64,000 bases of DNA from Streptosporangium carneum (lineage in GTDB: Bacteria > Actinomycetota > Actinomycetes > Streptosporangiales > Streptosporangiaceae): the NCBI RefSeq assembly GCF_027922005.1, contig NZ_BSEV01000009.1:84860-148859 (forward strand). Reading direction: 5' to 3'. The notes beneath the pieces were generated by a model. It was given only the letters and a program-made list of their open reading frames with translations. It made no database searches and was not told the DNA's origin. Positions 55,049 to 64,000 of the stretch are shown here, piece after piece (the stretch's first letter is position 1; the number at the start of each line of letters is the position of its first letter). The translations under genes were made by a program, and so were the position numbers.

Positions 55049-58000
55049 ATGTCCGACTCGTTTGTGCATCTTCACGTTCACACGGAGTACTCCATGCTCG
55101 ATGGAGCCGCCCGTCTGAAGCAGATGTTCAAACAGGTCGGAGACCTGGGCATGCCCGCCATCGCGATGACCGACCACGGCAACATGCACGGCGCCTACGA
55201 CTTCTACAGGCAGGCGACCGGCGCCGGGATCAAGCCGATCATCGGCATCGAGGCCTACGTCGCCCCGGCCTCCAGGCACCAGAAGAAGCCGGTGCTGTGG
55301 GGTGAGCCGCACCAGAAGCGCGACGACGTCTCCGCGGGCGGCTACTACACCCACATGACGATCTGGGCGCGCAACGAGCGCGGCCTGAAGAACCTGATGA
55401 AGCTCTCCTCGCGCGCCTACACCGAGGGCTTCGTCCGCAAGTGGGCCCGGATGGACGCCGAGACCCTCGCCGAGCACTCCGAGGGGCTGATGGCCACGAC
55501 CGGCTGTCCGTCCGGCGAGGTGCAGACCCGCCTGCGCCTGGGCCAGTACGACGAGGCGGTCGCGGCGGCGGCGAAGTTCCAGGAGCTGTTCGGCAAGGAC
55601 AACTACTACCTGGAGGTCATGGACCACGGGCTCGACATCGAGCGCCGGGTCCGCGACGGGCTGACCCGCATCTCCAGGGAGCTGAACATCCCGCCGCTGG
55701 TCACCAACGACTCCCACTACACCTACGAGTCGGACGCGACCTCCCACGACGCGTTGCTGTGCATCCAGACCGGCAAGCAGTTGTCCGACCCCGACCGGTT
55801 CCGCTTCGACGGCAGCGGCTACTACATCAAGTCCGCCGACGAGATGCGCGCGGTCGACTCCTCCGACCTGTGGGCCGAGGGGTGCCGCAACACGCTGCTG
55901 GTCGCCGAGAAGGTCGACCCGACCGGCATGTTCGGCTTCAAGAACCTGATGCCGACCTTCCCCGTGCCCGAGGGGCAGACCGAGGAGAGCTGGTTCCGCG
56001 AGGAGATCCGGCGGGGCATGGACCGCCGTTTCCCCGAGGGCGTCGACGAGGTCCATCAGAAGCAGATCGACTACGAGATGGACATCATCCTGCAGATGGG
56101 GTTCCCCTCGTACTTCCTCGTGGTCGCCGACTTCATCATGTGGGCCAAGAACAACGGCATCCGGGTCGGCCCCGGGCGTGGTTCCGCGGCGGGCTCCCTG
56201 GCCGCCTACGCGCTGGGCATCACCGACCTCGACCCGCTGCCGCACGGCCTGATCTTCGAGCGGTTCCTCAACCCCGACCGCGTCTCCATGCCCGACGTCG
56301 ACATCGACTTCGACGAGCGTCGCCGCGGTGACGTGATCCGCTACGTGACGGAGAAGTACGGCGCCGACAAGGTCGCCATGATCGCCACCTTCGGCACCAT
56401 CAAGGCGAAAGCGGCCATCAAGGACGCGGCCCGCGTTCTGGGATACCCGTACGCGCTGGGCGACAAGGTGTCCAAGGCCTTCCCGCCCGCGGTGATGGGC
56501 AAGGACATCCCGCTGTCGGGCATCTTCGACTCCGCTCACCCCCGCTACAACGAGGCCGGCGAGCTGCGCAGGCTGTACGACGAGGACGTCGACGTCAAGT
56601 CGGCGATGGACCTCGGCAGGGGCCTGGAGGGGCTGATCCGGCAGACCGGCGTGCACGCCGCGGGCGTCATCATGTCCTCGGAGGTGCTGACCGACTACAT
56701 CCCGATCATGCGCCGCGACTCCGACGGTGTGATCATCACGCAGTTCGACTACCCGACCTGCGAGACGCTCGGCCTGCTGAAGATGGACTTCCTGGGCCTG
56801 CGCAACCTCACGATCATCGACGACTGCCTGAAGATGATCGAGGCCAACACCGGCACCGCGATCGACCTGCTCAAGCTCCCGCTGGACGACCGCAAGACCT
56901 ACGAGCTGCTCGGCAGGGGCGACACCCTGGGGGTGTTCCAGCTGGACGGCGGCGGCATGCGCTCGCTGCTGCGGCTGATGAAGCCCGACAACTTCGAGGA
57001 CATCTCCGCCGTCGGCGCGCTGTACCGCCCGGGCCCGATGGGCGCCAACTCCCACACCAACTACGCGCTGCGCAAGAACGGCCAGCAGGAGATCACCCCG
57101 ATCCACGAGGAGTTCCGCGAGTCGCTGGAGGACATCCTCGGCACGACCTACGGTCTGATCGTCTATCAGGAGCAGGTCATGGCCATCGCGCAGAAGGTCG
57201 CCGGGTTCTCGCTCGGCAAAGCGGACCTTCTGCGCCGCGCGATGGGCAAGAAGAAGAAGGCCGAGCTGGACAAGCAGTTCGAGTCCTTCGAGCAGGGCAT
57301 GAAGGACAACGGCTACTCCGCCGCGGCGATCAAGACCCTCTGGGACATCCTGCTGCCCTTCTCCGACTACGCCTTCAACAAGGCGCACAGCGCCGCCTAC
57401 GGGCTGGTCTCCTACTGGACCGCGTACCTCAAGGCCAACTATCCGGCCGAGTACATGGCAGGTCTGCTGACCTCGGTCAAGGACGACAAGGACAAGTCGG
57501 CCCTCTACCTCAACGAGTGCCGCCGGATGGGCATCAAGGTGCTCCCGCCGGACGTCAACGACTCCGACTTCGACTTCACCCCGCGCGGCACCGACGTCCG
57601 CTTCGGCCTGTCGGCCATCCGCAACGTCGGCGGCAACGTGGTCGACGGGATCATCTCGGCGCGCAAGGACAAAAGCCGCTTCGCGGACTTCAAGGACTTC
57701 CTGCGCAAGGTCCCGATGATCGTCTGCAACAAGCGGGTCATCGAGTCGCTGATCAAGGCGGGCGCCTTCGACTCGTTCGCGCACGAGCGCAAGGGCCTGG
57801 TGATGGTCCACGAACAGGCCGTCGACAGCATCATCGGCATCAAGAAGAACGAGGCGCAGGGACAGGACTCGCTGTTCGGGGCGATCGAGGGGGCCGAGGA
57901 CCAGACCTTCGACGTGCAGATCCCGCCGGGGGAGTGGGACAAGAACACCCTGCTGCAGTTCGAGCGGGAGATGCTGGGCCTGTACGTCTCCGACCACCCG

Positions 58001-58570
58001 CTCTTCGGCGTCGAGCACATCCTCGCCTCGGGCGCGGACTGCTCGGTCGCCGCGCTGCAGGACGAGCATCGTCCCGACGGCCAGGTCGTCACCGTCGGCG
58101 GCATCCTGTCCGGCGTTCAGCGCAAGGTCACCAAGAAGGGCGACACCTGGGTGCTGACCATGCTGGAGGACCTGGAGGGCGCCATCGAGGTGATGATCTT
58201 CCCCTCGGCCTACCAGCTCTGCGCGACGGTCCTGGCCGAGGACGCCATCGTCTTCGTCAAGGGCCGCCTGGACAAGCGCGAGGACGTCGGAAAGATCATC
58301 GCGATGGAGGTCACGGCCCCGGACCTGACCAGGGAGAGCGGCGGCCCGCTGCCGGTCAGCCTCCCGCTGGCCCGCTGCACCCCTCCGGTGATCGGACGCC
58401 TGAAGGAGGTCCTGACCGCGCACCCCGGCACGACCGAGGTCCACCTCCAGGTCCACAACGGCCCCAAGACCACCATCGTGCGCCTGGACGACCGCCTGCG
58501 GGTGGCCCCCTCCCCGGCGCTGATGGGCGACCTGAAGCAACTGCTCGGCCCCGCCTGCCTGGGGGCCTGA
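55049..58570 (+). CDS. dnaE: DNA polymerase III alpha subunit
   Basis: Main replicative polymerase, 1173 residues. The N-terminal PHP domain has [13 protein letters not shown] and [12 protein letters not shown]. The polymerase core has the catalytic aspartates in [32 protein letters not shown] and [21 protein letters not shown] helix-hairpin-helix, an OB domain ([19 protein letters not shown]) and a C-terminal tau-binding region follow. Intact PHP His/Asp residues suggest proofreading activity of the DnaE1 type. The start is ATG 55049 after GGGGGAGGAACGAGG. It stands alone. Confidence 0.97.
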   Translation: MSDSFVHLHVHTEYSMLDGAARLKQMFKQVGDLGMPAIAMTDHGNMHGAYDFYRQATGAGIKPIIGIEAYVAPASRHQKKPVLWGEPHQKRDDVSAGGYYTHMTIWARNERGLKNLMKLSSRAYTEGFVRKWARMDAETLAEHSEGLMATTGCPSGEVQTRLRLGQYDEAVAAAAKFQELFGKDNYYLEVMDHGLDIERRVRDGLTRISRELNIPPLVTNDSHYTYESDATSHDALLCIQTGKQLSDPDRFRFDGSGYYIKSADEMRAVDSSDLWAEGCRNTLLVAEKVDPTGMFGFKNLMPTFPVPEGQTEESWFREEIRRGMDRRFPEGVDEVHQKQIDYEMDIILQMGFPSYFLVVADFIMWAKNNGIRVGPGRGSAAGSLAAYALGITDLDPLPHGLIFERFLNPDRVSMPDVDIDFDERRRGDVIRYVTEKYGADKVAMIATFGTIKAKAAIKDAARVLGYPYALGDKVSKAFPPAVMGKDIPLSGIFDSAHPRYNEAGELRRLYDEDVDVKSAMDLGRGLEGLIRQTGVHAAGVIMSSEVLTDYIPIMRRDSDGVIITQFDYPTCETLGLLKMDFLGLRNLTIIDDCLKMIEANTGTAIDLLKLPLDDRKTYELLGRGDTLGVFQLDGGGMRSLLRLMKPDNFEDISAVGALYRPGPMGANSHTNYALRKNGQQEITPIHEEFRESLEDILGTTYGLIVYQEQVMAIAQKVAGFSLGKADLLRRAMGKKKKAELDKQFESFEQGMKDNGYSAAAIKTLWDILLPFSDYAFNKAHSAAYGLVSYWTAYLKANYPAEYMAGLLTSVKDDKDKSALYLNECRRMGIKVLPPDVNDSDFDFTPRGTDVRFGLSAIRNVGGNVVDGIISARKDKSRFADFKDFLRKVPMIVCNKRVIESLIKAGAFDSFAHERKGLVMVHEQAVDSIIGIKKNEAQGQDSLFGAIEGAEDQTFDVQIPPGEWDKNTLLQFEREMLGLYVSDHPLFGVEHILASGADCSVAALQDEHRPDGQVVTVGGILSGVQRKVTKKGDTWVLTMLEDLEGAIEVMIFPSAYQLCATVLAEDAIVFVKGRLDKREDVGKIIAMEVTAPDLTRESGGPLPVSLPLARCTPPVIGRLKEVLTAHPGTTEVHLQVHNGPKTTIVRLDDRLRVAPSPALMGDLKQLLGPACLGA

Positions 58571-58620
58571 CCCCGGGGGCGGGCTCCCGGCCCTGACGGG
58601 GGAGCGCCACGTCCTGAAAG

Positions 58621-58650
58621 CGGGCGGCCGGTCTGAGTTCCGGCCGCCCG
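58621..58650 (+). terminator. dnaE terminator
   Basis: An 11-bp perfect stem CGGGCGGCCGG / CCGGCCGCCCG with an 8-nt loop, 50 nt after the dnaE stop. Short direct repeats containing TCCGGGTTCCGGTC follow at 58660-58740. Confidence 0.7.
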
Positions 58651-58813
58651 TCCGCGTCGGTCCGGGTTCCGGTCACCCCTCTCCCCGTCGTCGCTCCGGG
58701 TTCCGGTCGCCTCTGCCCGCGTCGTCGGTCGGGGACCGGGACGGCCCTCCCGGGAGAGGGTTCCTGCGGCCGTTGATTTCCAGAAAAACGGTGCTTTTCC
58801 GGGCATTGGGCGA

Positions 58814-58920
58814 TTTCCATGGAAAACATGTGGAAAACGGTGGGTTTCACGAACGTCGGATTTCAAGTTAGGAAACTTTCCTAACTTCCATTGACGTGCT
58901 CCCGGGCCGCTTGTCACGAT
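58814..58920 (+). promoter_or_regulatory. Control region with a 23-bp palindrome before the metallophosphoesterase gene
   Basis: AT-rich 150-bp stretch in a GC-rich gap. It contains TTTCCATGGAAA (58814-58825) and a perfect 23-bp palindrome with arms AAGTTAGGAAA and TTTCCTAACTT (58865-58887). TTGACG (58891-58896) and CACGAT (58915-58920), 18 bp apart, form a likely promoter 3 bp downstream of the palindrome. A dedicated regulator is expected, but its gene is not adjacent. Confidence 0.65.
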
Positions 58921-59059
58921 GCCGGAGAGCGGCTTGGCGCGGCGTCCTCCGCGGGGACGTGACGCGCTCAGCGATGGATGTGCTGTCCCGGCCGCCTGTC
59001 GCACGGCGTCGCAGCCGACGCCGTGACCGTCGTCTCTCCCCCCATCAGGAGACAAGTCC

Positions 59060-60439
59060 GTGTCATCAACGACGCATCAATCCGTCCTCCGTTTCCCCCA
59101 CAGCCGTCTTCTGGCCCCGTTCGCGGTGATCGTCCTCCTCGTGAGCGCCCTGGTCGCCACGGGCCGAGCCGACGCCGCCGAGACCCTGCTGTCGCAGGGC
59201 AGGCCCGCCGCCTCGTCGTCGAAGGAGAGCTCCTCCTACAGCTCGGGCAAGGCGGTCGACGGCGACCTCACCTCGACCCGCTGGGCCTCCCAGGAGGGCA
59301 GCGACCCCCAGTGGATCCGTGTCGACCTCGGCGCGGTCTCCTCGATCTCCCGCGTCAAGCTGTTCTGGGAGTCCGCGTACGGCAAGGCCTACAAGATCCA
59401 GGTCTCCGACGACGCCGCCGCCTGGACGACCGTCTACTCCACGAGCGACGGCGACGGCGGTCAGGACGACCTGACGGGCCTGTCGGGCTCCGGGCGCTAC
59501 GTCCGCCTGTACGGCACCGCCAGAGGCACCGAGTACGGCTACTCCCTGTACGAGTTCCAGGTGTTCGGCGGCGGCGGATCCACGCCCAGCCCGACGCCGA
59601 CGGCCACCGCGTCCCCCTCGCCGACCCCGACGGCGGGCGACAGCTTCGTCGTCGCGGCGGCCGGTGACATCGCCGAGCAGTGCACGGCCAGTTCGAGCTC
59701 CTGCGCCCACCCCAAGACCGCGGCGCGGGTCCAGGAGATGAACCCCGAGTTCGTCATCACCATGGGCGACAACCAGTACGACGACGCCCGCCTGTCCGAC
59801 TTCCAGAACTACTACGACAAGACGTGGGGCAAGTTCAAGAGCAAGACCCGCCCCGCGGCGGGCAACCACGAGACCTACGACCCGGCGGGCGTCTACGCCG
59901 GATACAAGGGCTACTTCGGCTCCCTGGCCACCCCGAAGGGCAAGACCTACTACAGCTACGACCAGGGCAACTGGCACTTCATCGCCCTCGACTCCAACTA
60001 CTTCGACCAGTCGGCCCAGATCAACTGGCTCAAGGCCGACCTGGCCGCCAACACCAGGGGGTGCATCGCCGCCTACTGGCACCACCCGCTGTTCAGCTCA
60101 GGCGAGCACGGCAACGACCCGGTGAGCAAGCCGGTCTGGAAGATCCTCTACGACGCCGGGGCCGACCTGGTGCTCAACGGCCACGACCACCACTACGAGC
60201 GCTTCGCCCCGCAGAACCCCGACGCCAAGGCCGACCCCAAGGGCATCGTGGAGATCCTCGGCGGGATGGGCGGCGCCTCGCCGTACAAGATCGAGAACGT
60301 GCAGCCGAACAGCCAGAAGCGACTGGTGAACACCTACGGCGTGCTGAAGCTGAACCTCGCCCCCGCCGCGTTCTCCTGGCAGCTGATCGGGACGGACGGC
60401 TCCGTCAAGGACACCGGCCCCACCTACGCCTGCCACTAG
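59060..60439 (+). CDS. Secreted metallophosphoesterase with discoidin domain
   Basis: A 459-residue exported protein. The signal peptide (LLAPFAVIVLLVSALVATG, cleavage near ADAA-ET) is followed by an F5/8 type C sugar-binding domain (about 42-165). A Pro/Thr/Ser linker precedes a calcineurin-like phosphoesterase with AGDI, MGDNQY, AGNHETYD, YWHHPLFSS and NGHDHHYER metal motifs. Probably releases phosphate from extracellular substrates bound through the discoidin domain. The start is GTG 59060. It is the first gene of a four-gene operon. Confidence 0.88.
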   Translation: MSSTTHQSVLRFPHSRLLAPFAVIVLLVSALVATGRADAAETLLSQGRPAASSSKESSSYSSGKAVDGDLTSTRWASQEGSDPQWIRVDLGAVSSISRVKLFWESAYGKAYKIQVSDDAAAWTTVYSTSDGDGGQDDLTGLSGSGRYVRLYGTARGTEYGYSLYEFQVFGGGGSTPSPTPTATASPSPTPTAGDSFVVAAAGDIAEQCTASSSSCAHPKTAARVQEMNPEFVITMGDNQYDDARLSDFQNYYDKTWGKFKSKTRPAAGNHETYDPAGVYAGYKGYFGSLATPKGKTYYSYDQGNWHFIALDSNYFDQSAQINWLKADLAANTRGCIAAYWHHPLFSSGEHGNDPVSKPVWKILYDAGADLVLNGHDHHYERFAPQNPDAKADPKGIVEILGGMGGASPYKIENVQPNSQKRLVNTYGVLKLNLAPAAFSWQLIGTDGSVKDTGPTYACH

Positions 60440-61663
60440 ATGTACATCACGGCTAACGGCCGGACCGCGGACGGAGCACGCCCGCGGTCCCGGCTCTCCT
60501 GGACGGTTCCCGGGAACGTGCTCGCGCTCGGGGCGGTCAGCCTGGTCACCGACGTCTCCTCCGAGATGGTCACCGCCGTGCTGCCGCTCTACCTGACGCT
60601 CTTCCTGGGCCTCAGCCCCCTGCAGTTCGGCCTGCTCGACGGCCTGTCCTTCGGCGTGACGGCGATGGTCCGCCTCGCGGGAGGCAACCTCGCCGACCGG
60701 TGGCAGCGGCGCAAGCTCGTCGCCGGGATCGGCTACGGCCTGTCGGCACTGTGCAAACCCGCGCTGCTCGCCGTGGGAAGCTCGGTCGCGGCGCTGGGCG
60801 TGGTGATCGCCGCCGACCGGACCGGCAAGGGACTGCGGACCGCTCCGCGTGACGCCCTGATCTCGCTGAGCGTCCCGCCCGGCGAACTCGGGCGGGCGTT
60901 CGGCGCGCACCGCGCCATGGACACCCTCGGTGCGCTGCTCGGCCCGCTGGTGGCGTTCGCCGTCCTGGCGGGCACGGGCGGGGCCTACGACGCGGTGTTC
61001 ATGGTCAGCTTCTGCGTGGCCGTGCTCGGCGTGCTGCTGCTGGTCATGTACGTCCGCGACCGGCGCACGCCCTCGCAGGGGCCGCGCCCGGACGCCTCCC
61101 CGCGCGCCGCGCTCGGGCTGCTGCGCGACGCGGCGTTCCTGCGGGTGTGCGTCGTGGCCGCGCTCCTCGGCCTGGTCACGGTCGGCGACGCGTTCGTCTA
61201 CCTGCTGCTGCAGAAGCGCGGCGTCGTCGACGCGGAGTACTTCCCGCTGCTGTCGATCGGCACCGCCGCCGCCTACCTGCTGCTGGCCGTGCCCGTGGGA
61301 CGGCTCGCCGACCGCCTCGGCCGGGTGCCGGTCTTCCTGGCGGGACACCTCGCGCTGGTCGCCGCCTATCTCGTGCTGCTCGGCCCGGGGTGGCTCGTCG
61401 CCGTGCTGGTGCTGCACGGAGCCTTCTACGCCGCGACCGACGGAGTGCTGATGGCCGTCGCGGGGCCGATGCTCCCCGCCCACCTGCGCACCAGCGGGAT
61501 GGCCCTGCTGCAGACGGGCCAGGCGACGGCCAGGCTGCTGTCCTCCACGCTGTTCGGCGCGCTGTGGACGGTGTGGGGCAGCGCCCAGGGACTGTCCGTC
61601 ATGGCGGCTGGGCTCGCGCTGTGCGTGCCCTGCGCCTGGTTCGTGCTGAGGAGGCACTCATGA
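60440..61663 (+). CDS. MFS transporter
   Basis: A 407-residue transporter with 12 predicted helices. Motif A is GGNLADRWQRRK, and the second half repeats it as VGRLADRLGRVP. The conserved DRTGKGLRTAPRDALIS segment places it in a poorly characterised group of MFS proteins. ATG 60440 follows the previous stop directly (TAGATG), so translation is coupled. The substrate is unknown. The partner phosphoesterase suggests an organic phosphate product or an antibiotic-like compound, a weak inference. Confidence 0.85.
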   Translation: MYITANGRTADGARPRSRLSWTVPGNVLALGAVSLVTDVSSEMVTAVLPLYLTLFLGLSPLQFGLLDGLSFGVTAMVRLAGGNLADRWQRRKLVAGIGYGLSALCKPALLAVGSSVAALGVVIAADRTGKGLRTAPRDALISLSVPPGELGRAFGAHRAMDTLGALLGPLVAFAVLAGTGGAYDAVFMVSFCVAVLGVLLLVMYVRDRRTPSQGPRPDASPRAALGLLRDAAFLRVCVVAALLGLVTVGDAFVYLLLQKRGVVDAEYFPLLSIGTAAAYLLLAVPVGRLADRLGRVPVFLAGHLALVAAYLVLLGPGWLVAVLVLHGAFYAATDGVLMAVAGPMLPAHLRTSGMALLQTGQATARLLSSTLFGALWTVWGSAQGLSVMAAGLALCVPCAWFVLRRHS

Positions 61664-61728
61664 TCTGGCTCAGGCCGTCCGTTCCCGGGGTCGCCGACGC
61701 CCGCTCCGTGACGGGCGGGCGCCCGTGA
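61660..61728 (+). CDS. 22-codon ORF linking the MFS and propeller genes
   Basis: ATG 61660 overlaps the MFS stop (ATGA) and is preceded by a strong GAGGAGG 5 nt away. The TGA at 61728 overlaps the next GTG start (GTGA). The product starts MIWLRPSVPGVADARS. The signals are better than those of most genes here, so ribosomes very probably translate it. It may only pass ribosomes to the next gene, or be a small membrane-associated peptide. Confidence 0.6.
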   Translation: MIWLRPSVPGVADARSVTGGRP

Positions 61729-62732
61729 CCCCGATCAGACGCCTGCTGGTGCTGGTCGCCGCCGTCGCCCTCCTCGGCGGCACGGCGGCCGGATACGCGG
61801 CGTGGGCCGCGCGCCGCACCGCCGCCTCCGCGTCCGTCTCCGTCCCCGTCTCCGCTCCCGTCTCCGCGTCCGCCTCAGGGCCGGCGCGGGACGGCGGCGC
61901 GCTCCGCCCGGGGCGGCTGATGTTCCGCAGCGCGGGCGGCACGGTCGCCGGGGTCCCGCTGGAGGACCCCTCGGCCCCGCCCGCTCCCTCGGGCCCGGCC
62001 TGCAACAGGTTCTCCACCGCGGGCGGCACGGCGATCTGCCTCGTCGCCAAGCCGGGGGCGCTGGTCACCACGGACGCGGTGATCCTCGACCGCTCCATGA
62101 AGGAGACCCGCAGGATCAAGCTGGCGGGCATCCCCAACCGGGCCAGGGTGTCGCCGAGCGGCCGGATGGCGTCGTGGACCGTGTTCGTCACCGGCGACTC
62201 CTACAGCGACGGCGCCTTCTCCACCTGGAGCGGGATCCTCGACACCCGCACCGGCTACGTCGTCACCAACATCGAGGACATCCCGCTGACCCTCGACGGA
62301 CGCCGCTACCACGCGCCGGACGTGAACTACTGGGGCATCACCTTCGCCGCCGACGACAACCGGTTCTACGCCACGGTCGCCACCAAGGGGAAGACCTACC
62401 TCGTCGAGGGCGACTACGGGGCGTGGCGGGCGCGGACGCTCAGGGAGAACGTCGAGTGCCCCTCGCTGTCACCCGACGGCACCCGCCTGGTGTTCAAGAA
62501 GCGGGTCTCCTCCGACCCGCGCCGGATGTGGCGCCTGCACCTGCTGGACCTGGCCACCATGCGCGAGACGCCGCTGGCCGAGACCGCGAACGTCGACGAC
62601 CAGGCGGCCTGGCTCGACGACCGCACGGTGATGTACGCCAGGGGCGGGGACGTCTGGTCGGTCCCCGCGGACGGCTCCGGCGCCCCGAAGCCACTGCTGC
62701 GAGGAGCCTCGTCCCCGGTGGCGGTCCGGTAG
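61725..62732 (+). CDS. Secreted or membrane-anchored beta-propeller-like protein
   Basis: A 335-residue protein with an N-terminal helix (LLVLVAAVALLGGTAAGYAAW) serving as signal or anchor, a Ser/Val/Ala-rich spacer, and repeats of the TolB/WD40 kind: VSPSGRMASWTVF, ITFAADDNRFYATV, PSLSPDGTRLVFK and AAWLDDRTVMYARGG. Possibly scaffolds partners outside the membrane. The start is GTG 61725, coupled to the 22-codon ORF. No enzyme motif is seen. Confidence 0.78.
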   Translation: MTPIRRLLVLVAAVALLGGTAAGYAAWAARRTAASASVSVPVSAPVSASASGPARDGGALRPGRLMFRSAGGTVAGVPLEDPSAPPAPSGPACNRFSTAGGTAICLVAKPGALVTTDAVILDRSMKETRRIKLAGIPNRARVSPSGRMASWTVFVTGDSYSDGAFSTWSGILDTRTGYVVTNIEDIPLTLDGRRYHAPDVNYWGITFAADDNRFYATVATKGKTYLVEGDYGAWRARTLRENVECPSLSPDGTRLVFKKRVSSDPRRMWRLHLLDLATMRETPLAETANVDDQAAWLDDRTVMYARGGDVWSVPADGSGAPKPLLRGASSPVAVR

Positions 62733-62888
62733 GCGGGAGGCGGGCGGGATATGACTTTTGACATCCGCGGCCCGCCGAACCGTCGTCCTCACGAAGGAGC
62801 GGGTGATCCTCCGCCGAGCCGAGGAAGGGACGGCCTCCGCTTGCGACGATAACGGTGTCATGTTTCCGATCAGAGGAGATAAGGGACG

Positions 62889-64000
62889 ATGACCTACACG
62901 CGGCGTTCCCGGCGGGGGCTCATGATCGCCGGACTCGGGCTGAGCGCGCTGTTCGCGACGGGCGCCGTCGCGCCGGTCGCGACGGCGGAGGCGACAGGGC
63001 CGGGAACGGGGCAGTCCTCCGTGGCGGAGACGGCGGCGTCACCCGGCTCCGGCCCGGCGTCGTCCGCGCTCGACCGGCAGGCGCTCGCCCGGACCCTCGA
63101 AGCCGTCCACGAGGCGGGCATGTACGGCGTCTACTCCAGCGTGCGGGACCGCTGGGCGTCCTGGGACGGCGCGGCGGGAGTGGCCGACGTGGAGACCCGG
63201 CGGCCGGTCAAGGCGAAGACGCTGCACCGGGTCGGCAGCATCACCAAGACCTTCACCGCGGTCGCGATCCTCCAGCAGGTGGAAAAGGGACGCATCGACC
63301 TGGACGCGCCCGTCGCGCGCTACCGGCCCGCGCTGCTGCCGCCCTCGCTCGGCCAGAAGGTCACGGTGCGGATGCTGCTCAACCACACCAGCGGCATCGG
63401 CGACTACGTCCTGAGCGCCTTCCCCTCCCTGGCCTCGGGGTCCGCCGCGAGCCTGGACGAGCACCGTTTCCGCGACATCCCGCCCAGGGAGCTGGTGCGG
63501 CTCGGCGTGAAGGCCCAGCCGACGGGGGCGCCCGGGGAGCGCTGGTCCTACTCCAACACCAACTACGTCATCCTCGGGCTCCTGCTGGAGACGGTGACCG
63601 GCGCCGACGCCGAGACGTACATCACCGAGAACGTGATCCGCAGAGCCGGGCTGCGCGACACCTTCTTCCCGCGCGGGGCGACCATCCCCGGACGGCACTC
63701 CAGGGCGTACGAGTCGTTCTACGGGTTCATCGACCCGCCCCGCGACTACAGCGTCTACGACATGTCGTGGGCAAGCACGGCGGGCGCGATCGTCTCGACG
63801 ACGGCCGACCTCGACCGGTTCTACCGGCAGCTGCTGGGCGGCGGGCTCCTGCCCGCCGCCCAGCTCGAGCAGATGCGGACCACCGTGCCGGTCACCAACG
63901 AGCAGGGCGAGGTCATGATTCACTACGGCCTCGGCATCTACGCCCAGGACCTGCCCTGCGGCAGGTTCTGGGGCCACGACGGAGCGGTGTTCGGCATGGG
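62889..64000 (+). CDS. Secreted serine hydrolase of the beta-lactamase (class C-like) family, 3' truncated by window
   Basis: 370 residues are visible and the frame is still open at the edge. A twin-arginine-like signal (YTRRSRRGLMIAGLGLSALF) ends near TAEA. Catalytic SxxK is in GSITKTF, Tyr-x-Asn in YSNTNYV, and HDG (WGHDGAVFG) takes the KTG place. LLNHTSGIGDYV is typical of D-alanyl-D-alanine carboxypeptidase/esterase relatives. The start is ATG 62889 with AAGGGA near it. The 156-bp gap before it contains TTGACA (62758-62763) without a clear -10. Confidence 0.88.
   Translation, partial: MTYTRRSRRGLMIAGLGLSALFATGAVAPVATAEATGPGTGQSSVAETAASPGSGPASSALDRQALARTLEAVHEAGMYGVYSSVRDRWASWDGAAGVADVETRRPVKAKTLHRVGSITKTFTAVAILQQVEKGRIDLDAPVARYRPALLPPSLGQKVTVRMLLNHTSGIGDYVLSAFPSLASGSAASLDEHRFRDIPPRELVRLGVKAQPTGAPGERWSYSNTNYVILGLLLETVTGADAETYITENVIRRAGLRDTFFPRGATIPGRHSRAYESFYGFIDPPRDYSVYDMSWASTAGAIVSTTADLDRFYRQLLGGGLLPAAQLEQMRTTVPVTNEQGEVMIHYGLGIYAQDLPCGRFWGHDGAVFGM

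Noticed and set aside
53913..55118. A 401-codon plus-strand frame over the permease
   Set aside because: Antisense shadow of the permease. It also runs into dnaE.

Overview
This 64 kb window is chromosomal DNA of a high-GC Gram-positive bacterium. It carries a complete actinobacterial division and cell-wall (dcw) cluster. The MurE DNPR motif predicts meso-diaminopimelate peptidoglycan, and SepF, DivIVA, a Ser/Thr kinase set and leaderless genes fit a filamentous actinomycete. The Streptosporangiales are my best guess, which is an inference from gene content only. I see no tRNA, rRNA, insertion sequence or CRISPR array.

Layout. 1-642: an SDR oxidoreductase gene broken by an internal deletion. 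0.9-3.0 kb: M24 peptidase, efp, nusB. 3.2-5.8 kb: methyltransferase, dinB with an SOS box, and a DUF3040 membrane protein. 6.1-10.8 kb (minus): the moxR, DUF58, transglutaminase operon, joined by 4-nt overlaps. 11.2-31.0 kb: the dcw cluster mraZ, rsmH, ftsL-like, ftsI, murE, murF, mraY, murD, ftsW, murG, a small repeat ORF, murC, ftsQ, ftsZ, yggS, sepF, yggT, divIVA. 31-34 kb: a membrane protein with two His/Cys modules, then a DUF2975/Xre pair. 33.8-37.3 kb (minus): ileS under a T-box leader. 37.5-39.5 kb: a DksA/TraR-type zinc-finger protein, lspA and an RluA-family pseudouridine synthase.

39.6-51.8 kb holds signalling and transport genes: three membrane Ser/Thr kinases (two of them tandem paralogues), an MMPL transporter divergent from a two-component system, and an AraC regulator next to azlCD. 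51.9-53.0 kb: a degenerate DAHP-synthase-like barrel fused to chorismate mutase, preceded by what looks like a leader-peptide attenuator. 53.2-54.9 kb (minus): an amino-acid permease and a PadR regulator. 55-58.6 kb: dnaE. 58.8-62.7 kb: a secreted discoidin/metallophosphoesterase, an MFS transporter, a 22-codon ORF and a beta-propeller-like secreted protein. The window ends inside a secreted beta-lactamase-family serine hydrolase.

How it works together. The dcw genes make lipid II (MurC-G, MraY), flip or polymerise it (FtsW) and cross-link it (FtsI) at a septum built on FtsZ, SepF and FtsQ/L. DivIVA directs polar growth. The most unusual items are the attenuated pseudo-DAHPS/chorismate mutase, an ileS with a GVHH signature in place of HIGH, an FtsI with a disordered arginine/glycine-rich tail of about 380 residues, the twin His/Cys membrane protein, and two small ORFs embedded in operons.
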